Assembly: GCA_963978895.1 (NCBI GenBank) | Contig: OZ022238.1 | Coordinates: forward strand, 248,001-312,000 | Source of the DNA: Erpobdella octoculata | Lineage: Eukaryota; Annelida; Clitellata; Hirudinida; Erpobdellidae | DNA: 64,000 nt | Reading direction: 5' to 3' | Shown here: in pieces, positions 1 to 11,600 of the stretch | Position numbering within the stretch: position 1 is the first letter of the stretch | How the letters are laid out: every line of letters begins with the position of its first letter | Made by a program: the position numbers and the translations under genes | Notes under the pieces: generated by a model | What the model was told of the DNA's origin: nothing | The model's input: only the letters and a program-made list of their open reading frames with translations | Database searches by the model: none

Positions 1-650
1 AATAGAAACAAAAAAGGACAAATACACAAATATTTGCGTAAACAATTATCTGATTAATACGATTGCTAATGTTAACCAGTATCTCAACAAAAGCCTCATC
101 TCTAAGATTTGATTTACTCTTTTAATTTCTCAATAAATTGGCCACGATAATTTTAAATTGTAGCTTAAAACAATAGAACAGAAACAAAAACAGTATAAGA
201 AACAATAATAAATGTTAGAAGCCTATATTCCGCAAACTAAATAATATTCATAAACTTGAATAATTATTTTTAAAATAAATTGTTTCTATTTATAATTTGT
301 TTAACAAACTCCTAATTTATAAATCCTAGATTTTAGTGATTACGCAATAGGAAGTTTTTTTGCTTATAAAAAATGAAATAATAAATGGATTTGAAAAAAA
401 GAAAACTAATTGAGTAGAAGTTATTTAGTTTTCTTTTTTCAAATAGATCTATTTGAGTAACTCAATGATGGTTATGTTGTGTCAAAATTTTATTGTAAAT
501 GGTACAGCCGTTTATGAGTTAAGCGCTTAGCAACACTTAAAGACACTTAATTTTATTTATATAGATATTCTTTGCATCAGCAGTCTATGTTATAAATTTT
601 TTTATTCATTCGAAATAGTTCATAAAAATAATTCAATTTTTTTTTCAAAG

Positions 651-1707
651 AACGGCGTCACCAAGAAAATTGAAGTAAACACTTCTGTAATTCTGCCTGG
701 ACTACTGCAATGTGCTATCAACATGGACTCCTTTAATCAACAGAGACAACAACACAGCAAAATACAATTGTTTTTAAAGGTTACAACTTGGAATGGTGTG
801 AAAATGTTAGAAAGTAATCAATTAAATTTTACATTCTTCAATGGATCCTGTTACAGCTGTTTCAATGATAACTGCATTTTGAAGGTGATTACACTTAATT
901 ACATTTTTAATAGGGAAATGGTGACATTTTGTGAATTGACCAATAAATTATTGTTAACTTGGATGAAATGTAAAGTTATCTATTCAAAGTTATTTTAATT
1001 TTTCGACAATAAAAATGTTTTCTAATTTTAAAATACCTGAGAAATGGGTTTTTATTTTTGTCAGGATTTGTAAAAATAACTGTTAAAGCCAGCACAAAAA
1101 TTACACAAATTGTCCCTAAATGCGAAACCTTTTTGAAATCACTCAAATAAAACATCTTTTTTCTAAATTTCAGAGGCTCATCAAGTAGGTTTTTGTAAAA
1201 TTTACTTCACACTTAGTGTTTACGATTTTCATTGTTTCATTTGCTCTAATTACAACAAGTTAATACATTTTTATTTTTATTCAGTGTAAATTAATAGGTT
1301 TAATTTTTATTTTAATAAACTTTCATGTATGAGGTTAAAAAATTCAGTGTTGCACTTTTGACCGTCCGCTGACTCATTTTAGCCGTTTTCCTAAATCGAT
1401 TTGGTCAATTCACAAAATTCAATCTAATACAGAGAAGCCGTTTTTAATGGTTTCTCTGGAAAAAATGCTTTTATTTTATTAACTCAAAGTTTATGACAAA
1501 ATAATAATTCTTTTTTAATAAACATCACATATTCAGGATATCTTCGACCTCATTGACAATGTTTGTTATGAAAGACTTCAATCTACTGAACAAATTTTGA
1601 CTACTCAGAATACACTTGACAGTTTTGCAAGAATTCAGACACTACATCAATATATGCACATGTCTGTTGTATTTGTGCATATTATGTGTTTTCTATATTT
1701 ATGGTAA
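651..1707 (+). CDS. 3' end of a VWDE-like gene (copy 0, partial)
   Basis: Two exons, 651-884 and 1537-1707, are the homologues of the last two exons of copy A (15270-15506 and 15631-15723). The first has an AG acceptor at 649-650 and a GT donor at 885-886, and both its ends are phase 0. It encodes the NQQRQQHSKIQL stretch and a TTWNG...FFNGSCYSC segment shared with copy A. The second starts after CAG at 1536, encodes DNVCYE, and runs to a TAA at 1705-1707, with a longer and more divergent tail than copy A. The rest of the gene must lie left of the window; no earlier exon is visible in 1-650. Role is inferred only from copy A: a secreted, cysteine-rich extracellular protein. Whether this copy is functional cannot be judged from two exons. 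Confidence 0.7.
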
Positions 1708-2084
1708 ACTTTGAAAGTTTGGACAATTTGACACCATAACAATCGGTGTGATACTAAAGTAGATTTTAGTTTATCTACAAGCGGGATAAACAATCTTAAT
1801 AACAGTTTTTTTAAAATAATGATAAATAAAAGTTTTAATTTAGTTTTAGAAAAATTAACACTTGTACTACTTATTTTGAAAACTTTACAGTTTTTCTCAA
1901 TAAAAAGCTTTTTCTTAAAATTTGTATTTAACTTCACCCCTTATTTGTGGATATGTGTATTGTTACGATATTGGCAATCGTATCCGGGTTCTTCTGAAAT
2001 AGGTAATTCCACTTCTTCCATGAAAAGTTACTGAACTCAATTATTAAAATCAATCAATGAAAAAATATGGCTCTATGGGTTAGA

Positions 2085-2310
2085 GTACTGGCCGGGCCGG
2101 GCTAGGCCGTAATTCTAGGGTTTTCAGACAGGCCGGGCCGAGATTTTTTGCAAAGTATATAGACATTTTAGGTCTGTAAAACGGGGATGGGCCCAAATAA
2201 GACGGGCCGGGTCGCTCCTGAAATTTTGGTTTATGAAACGGGTCAAGCTACGTTGTTGACAGTCCGAGCCGGGTCGTAAAAAATCGGCCTATGAAGTACT
2301 CTACTATGGA
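2085..2310. repeat. GC-rich block of GGGCCGGG-type words
   Basis: Repeated short words (GGCCGGGCCGGG, ACGGGCCGGGTCG, CCGAGCCGGGTCG) stand out from the AT-rich background. The block is bounded by the short inverted words GAGTACTGG and GAAGTACTC, so it may be a small transposon-like unit. A looser relative with GGGTTTGGGTT words lies at about 10683-10870. No coding content. Confidence 0.4.
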
Positions 2311-2390
2311 TGCAAGGTTCAAATTCTCTAATTTCATGCGAGCAAAGCCGCGACGGGCACTGCAAGTAATGTCTATAAAATATGAAAACA

Positions 2391-2490
2391 TTGACAACAG
2401 TTTTTTTGAATACTCAATATGTGAAGTATGTGAGGATTAAAAACTTAAGAAACTTTCGAATCATTATGAATTAAACACACTTTTTATCAA
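2391..2490 (+). repeat. Dispersed ATGTGAAGTATGTGA repeat, copy 1
   Basis: The word ATGTGAAGTATGTGAGGATT and its flanks recur at 14110-14165 and 35896-35985. The best match, including the TCTCGAATCC/TTTCGAATC tail, is between this copy and the third. Probably fragments of one transposon family. Confidence 0.45.
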
Positions 2491-4858
2491 AAAGTAGCTG
2501 TTTTCGGGACGGCAACCCAAACCCAAACATAGTTATCTTTAAACCCAAAAAAGTTATTATTAAAAACTAGTAATAAAACGTGTACTTAGAAAATGTTATG
2601 AAAAAAACGTGAATAAATAAGTTATAAGTCATATTCCTGGTTTGAAATTTAAGCTTGCAGCTAGATACTTCTGAGTAGGTTAAAATCTGACAATGAGACA
2701 GGTGCAATGAATAAGATAATGCACACTTGTAAACCAATTTTTTTTTAAATTGAACTGATGCAGACATCGCAATTTATTAACAATATCTTTACAATAAAAA
2801 ACCAAAATTATTATTCTGTAGGAAACATCGAAGTCTTCTTTCAATCAAGTTTCAATCAAATTTAGGTTTAATTTAAATTTAGTGATTCGCAATTCAGTAG
2901 TGAAGGGACTGCTGACGACTCAAAAAAAGATTGATACAGTACGTGGCTCTATATTGCCCATGACGAGATTAGGTCAACAAAAATATAGATAAAGTTGATA
3001 TGGTTTATATGCAAATTTGAAGTAAGCAAAATAGATTTAGGCCAGAAAAGTTCTATTAAGCTGTAACTTAAAAACAATTTTAAGCTTTTTGTCAGGTGCT
3101 TGATCTTTTCAGGTATGCCCAGTATGTACTTACCTCCAAATCACAAAATTTACGGTCGTCATGTTTAATCTAAATTAAGTGTTTGATCAGTTGGCGCTTT
3201 GATGTGACAGGCATCCATTGTCCTTCAGGACTATTCAAAACTTGTATTCGAGATCCTTTTAAGACTATCTCCTGGTTATAGTAAAAATTAAAACCCCTGC
3301 TAGTAACGTAAAATCCAAATATTTTGGTCTAATACTTGGGTCTATAATGTCCATAAGTTATGCAATATTTTGAAGAATACAGCTCTATGTGTGTGACGTT
3401 TTTTATGGGCGTCATATAAAATAAATATTGAACAATAAAGTTGACAAACGACGTAGTTAAATTAAAAATTGTTGAATCCGTCCTAGTTGTTTTATTTATT
3501 ATAGACCAGGGTTTATTATTCAAGCATATAACGCTAGGGCAGGAAACGTGATCGAACCCCTTATGATTTGTTATTACCTAGATTCTTTATTTTCTTTATG
3601 TCGATTGGCAAATTGCGCGCGTTACTTCAACCCATGGTGTGCATGTTGAGGCAGGCGTTCTTATGCGATTGATATTAGCGTGCGGACTAGGGCATGTAAA
3701 TGTGAATACTAAAATAGTTTGTTGTAAAAATTTTAGTCATGAAAATCTACGACGCGTTAGCATGCTGCGCGACCTCCGATATTTTGAACAATCAATAACT
3801 GCAACATTAGCACTAATTATGATATGAAGGAAGTTTTTATCCAGCTTGTATTTATCATACATTTGAGCGCAATATAGTGTAAAAATGCTATTCACATTAT
3901 TCCTGTCCTATTTAAATTGAATATTAATGAATGTCTTGAAAATGTATCATCTAAAAGTCTGTCCATTTAAAAAAAAATTTGCTTTTAAAAAATGGCTGAA
4001 GGCTTGTCTGTATCAAAAGATAAAAATTACATAATAACTAAGACATTTTTGCTTAAACATTTTCTTACAACTTCACTTAGTATTTTTGTATATCTGTATA
4101 CATGTTAGAATGTAAATCGGCTGTATTGGAATGTTTCATTGATTTTTATCTCAATTGTGTATACGAAATATTTCTCACACAGGTTTTAAATCTTTTGAAA
4201 AACTTTTAAGGTATGAGATATTTCACTTCCTCGTATTTGATCGAGCTGCAAGTTTTCTCAATAACTCACCGCTGTGTAAGTTTTTATTCTTTACAGTTTT
4301 GGAGTAAAAAAGCGTATAAGGTGTGATTTATCAAACAGATAATATCTATGTTGTTTATCAGGCTGTAATGAATCTGGCAAAATCTGCTATATAGAGGATA
4401 AGGAAAAATTAAACGTCTGAAATAGATGACATGTTTCTGACGCATGGGACGCCGATTGTACCGCTTCATTTCTAGAAACGTGTAACTTTTTACTTAAAAG
4501 TTTGCTACGTTATCAGAAGTCCAGAACCACCCATTTTGTTTTAAATAAAAACTCAAGTTATTTAGCATTTTACAGTCAGTTAAATGATCCAAAAAGCGTG
4601 AACGTAGCAAATTGTTTTAGGTACAGAGTTAAAGTTGTTATAACGTTTTTCATCTTGTATTTAAAATCTATTTTATCTGATTATTTTTAAATGAAATTAT
4701 CCCAGTTATATATATAAATTTCCTAAACACTCATTTTTGGACTTCCTCTTTTTGCTAATCCTGCATCCGCCCTTATACATTTTAATAGTTTTTAGAGAGA
4801 CATGGCATATAATAAATTTTAATAACCAATAATTCATATGTATGTGTTATAAGCTTTT

Positions 4859-5222
4859 AAACAAGTAAATTAAAAACGAATATTTAAAACCAATGCTCTT
4901 ATATGTAATTAAAACACAAATTTTGCAATCAATTTTTTCTTATATTACTCTTTTATTTTATATTAAAGTCGAAATATCTTAATTATATCGAAATATCGAA
5001 ATTAATTAAAATTAACTAAATTAATTGACTTATTGTAAAACTAATAATTGAATATTGCATTGTCTTCTATTTTGAGCATGTATGCAAAATTTGAAAAAAA
5101 TCTATCATCAGGAAGTGACTCAAAAATTGATTGCAAGATTTGAAACAGACAGAGAAACAGACAGACAGAGAAACAGACAGACAGAGAAACAGAGACGACG
5201 AGTTAATAAAAGCATTGGTAAA
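4859..5222 (+). repeat. LTR-like block shared with the gypsy fragment
   Basis: About 360 bp from AAACAAGTAAATTAAAAACG to AAAAGCATTGGTAAAAA match 38033-38383 in inverted orientation. The match includes the CAGACAGAGAAACAGACAGA run and the GAAGTGACTCAAAAATTG segment. At 38 kb the block lies directly upstream (minus strand) of a Ty3/gypsy gag-pol fragment, so this copy may be a solo LTR or an LTR-flank fragment. Clean TG...CA ends were not found, so the LTR reading is an inference. Confidence 0.45.
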
Positions 5223-5509
5223 AAATCAATCATCTAAAATAAATAAACGTGTTTAAGAATTAATTGAAATTAGTAAAATTTCTTTAGGATGAATTTTGAA
5301 TTGGTGAATATTCCTATTTGACAATTATTTCGATCGGTGAATTTCCAAGTCGGTATCTAAATTATTGTTAGTAAAACTTTCCGTTGTCAAACGCTCCTAA
5401 AACTAAAAACACACGGTCTGATAAAAATTAGAATTGGCTTAAAAATGCCAATATTTAATTTGTATAAGCCTAATAATATCCTCGACGGTTTACCTGTAAT
5501 TCCCTAAAA

Positions 5510-5613
5510 CCACAGTAATTTTGGAAAAACCCAAACCTCGCCCATAAAAATATAAAAGACATTAAAAGCTTCTTCACAAAACAGAATGCAGTTAGTTTGA
5601 TTGCAAACAGATC
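5510..5613 (+). promoter_or_regulatory. Proximal promoter / 5'UTR of copy A
   Basis: A block beginning CCACAGTAATTTTGGAAAA (5510-5528) is nearly identical to CCACAGTCATTTTGGAAAA at 24546-24564 before copy B, at nearly the same distance from the ATG (104 versus 101 nt). A TATA-like TATAAAAG lies at 5551-5558, 56 nt before the start codon, which leaves room for a short 5'UTR. Copy B has a weaker AT-rich word there. This is the best candidate core promoter in the cluster. Confidence 0.45.
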
Positions 5614-8600
5614 ATGGAAACTTTCACAGTTTTTTTGGTTTTGTTTTCAAGCAATTTTTTAAGTTGCATTATGGCACAAAGTTTGTAAATAACATATTGA
5701 TTTAATTTATTAGAATTTTATTTAATTTAAGAATTTTTTTTAATATTCAGTTTTAAATTGTTAATTTTTTTTAGCTGATCCTTGTTTCAATCCTGAAGAC
5801 ATTTCAAATCCGTTAAGAAAACCAAACAGCATTTTCAGAACAGGAGATATTGCTTTGTGTGATAGATTCCTTGATCCAGGTGAATGTTTTAACTTTTATT
5901 TATCCTCTTCCCATAATGGAACTCCAAGAATTTTTTAAAACAAGAAAATGAAAAACTCCGCTTCGCTTTTGCTAGTCATCCAAAGCTTGGATAAAGGAGG
6001 CGGGAACAGTTAAAAGGATCAAATTATGGTCCACGACAGAAAGTATTTAGCTGCTTCCTACGCGCAACTATTTCAGTTTTAAAACATCTGGTGTAAAAGG
6101 CTATAAACTATTATAAAAAAACACTGTTTTGTTTTTGCAAGCAAGTCCTAAGCCTGGATAAAGGAGAAAAAAACTGTTGAAAAAAATCAAATTATGATCC
6201 ATGACAGGAGTTTGTAGAGTGTAAACGTTTTTAGAAAGCAATAGTTCACAGAAAAATAATAAATTCTGTAGTTAGACAAATTGATGAAAGTCACGTGGAA
6301 AAATAAATAGAATTTTAAGTAATATTCAAAAGAAGTAGTAAATCAGAGTTGTGATCCAAGATATATTGTCCTATAAAAAACTTCTATCTTTAACAATTTG
6401 TATTTACCACTTTTCTTTCATAAATAAATGTTCATGGAAGTTATTTAATCACAAGTTGCCAAATTGTTTAATAGAAAAATATGCAATACGGAAAAACGTA
6501 TAGAGATGAGGGAATCTCTGGGCCATATATATAGAATAGGTATATCGGAGATGAACAGGTTTTGAGTGAAATGCCAAGATGGCCTCCGAAAAACGATTTA
6601 GAGTCTTTTTGGTACCATGAATATTCATTATTTGTATTAATCTATTTTTGGTACGACAGCGGAGACTAAACTCCGGTTTGTAAGAAACAGAAACGTCGAT
6701 TTCTTATAGCTAAAAGTAGTTGTTATGAGCTTTATTTTAATTTAACGCGATATCCGACATAAAAAATATACAATTCTAATTTACCGATAACATAGGCGAC
6801 GTTAAATAGACATAAATAAATCATCGAACTATAGACTACAAAAATAAAATTCAATGTCTACTAAAGTTTTATAAAAAAAATTTTTGTTAATTTTTATAAA
6901 GTTAAAAATATATTTTGTACATAAAAAATTCTTTTTTTCTATTAAAAAATATTTGATTAAGTTACTATACGGTAACTTCGTTTTGGATCTCCGGTCTACT
7001 AGGCTGCCTAGCTAAAAGCCTTCCTAAACGACAGGCGGGCCGATATACCTATTCTATATATATATGCTCTGGGCTAATCCGGCGCGGATTAAAAAAAATT
7101 AAGTTTCGGAATTAGATTACTGAGATAAAGATAGAAATTTGAAAAAACGTGAAGAAAAAGAGAATGAACATGAACGTGAAGAACGACAGCGGAAACGGAA
7201 GTTTGAGTTAAAAAAAACTGAAGAAAAGCGTGGGCCGTAACGTAAAAGCTTCTCTTCCGGCACAGTATATAAAAAAAAACAAGAAGTTGCAACATAGAAT
7301 TATCTAGAAGTAAAAGTAGTTGTTGAATTCTACAAAGATACAAATTTAGTAACTGATTGAAATAGTTATTTTGAAATATTATATATATATATATATATCG
7401 CATTATTTATGTAACAAATTAGGTTGTTTAAATTATTTGCAGAAATTTGGTATAATCTCGGAGGTAAAATAACTGAAACTTGTGTGCCTTTACAAAAATG
7501 TAATACTTACATTGGAATCTGGTACAACGGAACGTACCCAACTGGTATGAAAACATCTAACAAGCAGTTCTTAGTTATTTATTTTTATTTAATTTTATGC
7601 ATTTTTTCAAATTTCAAGGAACTGAAATTGTTTCTGGCAAAGTCTGTGGCATAAATCGAGCAAACGATTGCTGTGGTTGGTCAGGAACAGTTCAAGTTAA
7701 AAAATGCCCAAACAATACTTACGTCTACAAATTAGCCATTCCAGCTTCCTGTCCTATGTCTTACTGTGTTGGAAATGACATTCCATGTTCGATAACGCAA
7801 GTCTACCATCCACAAACAAGGACTTGTTGGAGTAATTATATTTTCTTCTCATGTATTTGTATGCCCCTTTAGTAATGGTAGAAAAAAGTTCTTTATTTAA
7901 TGATATCGGATATTTCGATAAAAGCCAAAAAACCGTCATTTATTTATATATTTCCAAATCTTGTGCTAATAAGAAATTATTAACTACTGGTGTTTTTAGT
8001 AATTGACCATCTGTTTTTGTCATCCTAAGCATCCAAGTTTCTAACGTTATCCATGATCAGGTAGCATTTAACTTCTGTCAACCTGTCTAACTATGGAGTC
8101 TTTTTTTTTTAAACTTGCTCTTTAATAACTCGCTACCTAAAACAACTCTCACTGAAAACCTAGTTTCTTTCTGGACATTCTACACTAACGTTTTAATTAT
8201 ATTGGTCTTTAAATGGAATCCTGTGTAACGCATTGGTGACAAAGGTTAGAACACTTACACTATTGTTAGTGTAACGCTATTGTATATCCATAAAACAATA
8301 AACCAAAAAACTACACAGGTATGTAGCAAATGTAATATTGGACTTCATGTGTGATGTTTTGCTGCTTTTCATTATTTGGACCGCAACAACCATTGACCAT
8401 CTGACTTCAATTTTTCAAATTTTACGTGTTGTTTGGCTTGTGTCAATAAAAAAGTAACTAATAAACTAAAAATGTATTTGATCCTTGATTTATTAAATAT
8501 TATTATTTTGTTAATAACAAAAGTTAATTGCACATTTATGTGTTCTGCAACAAATAATGTCATCATGGTGCGTTTTTTTCAGCTAAGACACCAACCCTCC

Positions 8601-11600
8601 CATGCTTAGCGTCCCAAAAATAGGGATGCGCGTTCAAAATAAAAAAAAACAACTAAACAAAATTTTTACTTTTTAAATTGACCTATATTATTTTGAGCAC
8701 TAAACCCACACAATATCAGAAAATTTAAAAAAAATCTAAGATCTCAGGCACTAATGGGTTAATTTTCACTTTTCTTATTACATATATTAACAAAAGTTTT
8801 CAGAAAAAATATCAATCTCGTTTGTTATTTAATTATTATTTTCTAATTCTTTAACTGAAACAAGAAAATTTTTTTTTAAACTTTTTAGACGTGCCTAAGA
8901 TTGATACAGCAACTTTGAGCAAACCATACATATCAGTCAATTTGAAGAAGAATAGAACAACTTCTCCATGTTAGATGAATTTTTGTACTTTTTTTTCAGA
9001 GCTCTATAACATTTTCTTAAATTGAGAACAATAATATTTTTTTATATCGTTTGTCCAGGCATAGGAATGGCTGATACACCTTTCAACGCAACAGGATTCA
9101 GTGTTAATTGTGAAGCAAAACTTGCTGAAACATTTGTTTCAATAACTGGTTCAGAAAAATTAAAAATCGAAGCCATATTCAAAATGGATGAAAATGTTGT
9201 GTTTATTGACACACTTGATATATCACCAGTAGTTCCTATGAGTGAAAAATCTCTGAAAGGTCATCTTGGAAAATCTGTTAGTGAAATTGTATTCATTTAA
9301 ATTAACATTATCAAGTTCCCTGAATATATATCCCAAAATATACGTTTTGGTTCACATTAAAGTTATTTCTTGACATTTGATAATTTAGTTTTATTTAAAA
9401 GTTTCTTAGTTACGATATTTATACTTAAACTAAAATAAATCCACTGATTCAGTGCTTAATAATTACATCAAACAACTTTAGGTGATACAATAGTCCAATA
9501 TTTTAAGAGCTATAACAAAATCAGTTTTGTAACTTGAATTCTTTTTTATTTTTTATAAATTTTGACAGAAACACGTTTTCAGTTGGTTATTTTGTATGTT
9601 TGATCATATTTGGTGGGTATACTGATGCTATAGCGATAATTCATTTGCCTGTAAACCTGAGAGCCGGTGGTTCAAATCCGCCGGCGTCAGCAGCATCTGC
9701 AAGGTGTCGTTAGGCGCCAAGAAATGACTGCTTCTAGTTGTTTTGTATAAAAGGGCCCACACGTGAATAAATTTAGATAAGTGATTAGTGGTCTAGACGT
9801 CTACAAACTTGGACTATGTAAAACTAGTGAAACTTTGTTTATTGAAATTAAAATAGCAACTTTTTTTATTGTTGTAGGTAGGTTTTCAATTTTTAAGCCT
9901 TTGTTGTGAAAATTAGCTTTATCATTTTAATTTACAAAAATAAATAGTTTGAAAGCATATATTTTTTTAGCTCAGCTGCGGTATAAGATATTACTACCAG
10001 TTTAGCGATGGATCAAATTCAACCAAAACCGATTGGGTGAACAGTACACGATATTTTATGGGAATTCAGCCTGTGGTTAGTTATCTTTTAAAAATGTTTA
10101 TTTTTTAGAATTGTGATTAAAGCTTACTATTACAATTTTATTATCACAGTTTTTTTATAACGAATGTCTGAAAATATGAAAAACAATAAACGTGTGTGTC
10201 CGTCATCCAAATTAAAAGATTTTTTAAACACCTGAAACCGTAAATACTAACTATTTATATTTTGGAGTTTTATATAAAAAAACCTATGATATTTTTTCCA
10301 ACAAAAAAAACACTGATACTTTCATTTTTTGATTGTGTCTGTGTCGTTGAATCTGCAGCTATAAACGTTTTACCATTTCAACAAGCTAAACATCTGCTGA
10401 CTGAAAAAATTGATTTAGAAAACTCAAGCTGCAGGAAAACGATATGGAAAAAAAGCTAAGAAATAAGTTCAAGCAAAAGTAGATCTATTTGTATTGAAAA
10501 AAATCAGATCGAACTTAGTAAAATTAAGTTTTAGGTATGCAAAAGTACTTCAAGATTTGAGTTTATCTCTACAAGATAAAACAGTACCCGGGAGAAAAAT
10601 GAAAAGAAAAAGCAAGAAAAAAATAATAAAACACGAAGAAGAATGAAAAAAAATGTGAGAAAGAGAAAACAATTAAGAATGTCATGGGGTTGACTTTTGG
10701 TGTTTTTCAGGTTCGGGTTTAGGAATAATAATTTTTTGGTCGGGCGGCTTATGATTTTTTAAAAACTGGGGTTGGGCCATGATTTGACACAAACTGGGTT
10801 TGGGTTTATAATTTTCCACTACCGGGTTCTAAAATTACATAATGTCGGGTTTGAGTCGGTTAGTAACAAGTACCTTACTTTAAAAATTTATTTTGGCGTG
10901 ATTTTTGAGCAAAGATTCTATAATGATTAGTAAGTGGATAAACAATAATTATTTTATTGTTACGATATTGATGAATTCCATATGGTTGAAGCTTGAATTT
11001 TGTTTTAGTTTCCATTTTGTTAAATTGTATGGCCAAAAGACCTTTCAGGCCAAAAATGCTTATGTACGAATACCAAAGGTTATGGCGTGACAAAATTCAA
11101 ATTTAGTTTACGTAACAAAGTTTTAAAAAAATTAAGCAACTGTTAACAAATATATTCTACGTTTTATGGGCAAAAAGAAGTGAGGAAGAAAAGGATGAAA
11201 AAAGGGAGCGGGATCGAAAAAACAAGCGGGAAATCGAGTGGGAGCGAGAGAGCAAGCGGGGAAAGAAACGGGGCGAGGAAAAAAGGGGAAAACAAGAGAG
11301 AAAGAAAGAGACACATTATAAAAACCTTTAAGACCCCTGGGCAACGCCGGGTCAGCCCACTTGTATAGACACATAAATTGGTCGTACACTTCTAGAGGTA
11401 TTAAATAAGACATATTTTTTTGAATTCTCATAAAACTAGGACAAAAATTGTAGGAAATAATTATTTGATCTGATATTTTATCTTTACTAAGGATTTAAGT
11501 GGTAACGTGTTGTCACGTATACAAATGGTTCAAGGCGAAAAAAAGAAAATTAACTTCAAGGCAACTTTTCCTATCACTACAAGACATTGCATAAACGAGA

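Larger units (their letters stand above)
1708..4858. other. Intergenic stretch, no gene seen
   Basis: AT-rich DNA between copy 0 and copy A. The ORFs here are short, lack family motifs and do not splice into anything recognisable. It holds a GC-rich block (2085-2310) and one copy of a dispersed motif (2391-2490). No PAN-like exons like those behind copy A were found behind copy 0. Confidence 0.6.
5775..7831 (+). other. D8C domain exons of copy A
   Basis: Three exons (5775-5879, 7443-7544, 7619-7831), all phase 1 at both ends, encode one uromodulin-type D8C module: DPCFNPEDISNPLR, WYNLGGKITETCVP, GIWYNGTYPTG, CCGWSG and CPMSYCVG. Copy B has the same three exon lengths (105, 102 and 213 nt). 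In this family D8C is a disulphide-rich extracellular module next to VWD or ZP domains. Confidence 0.75.
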
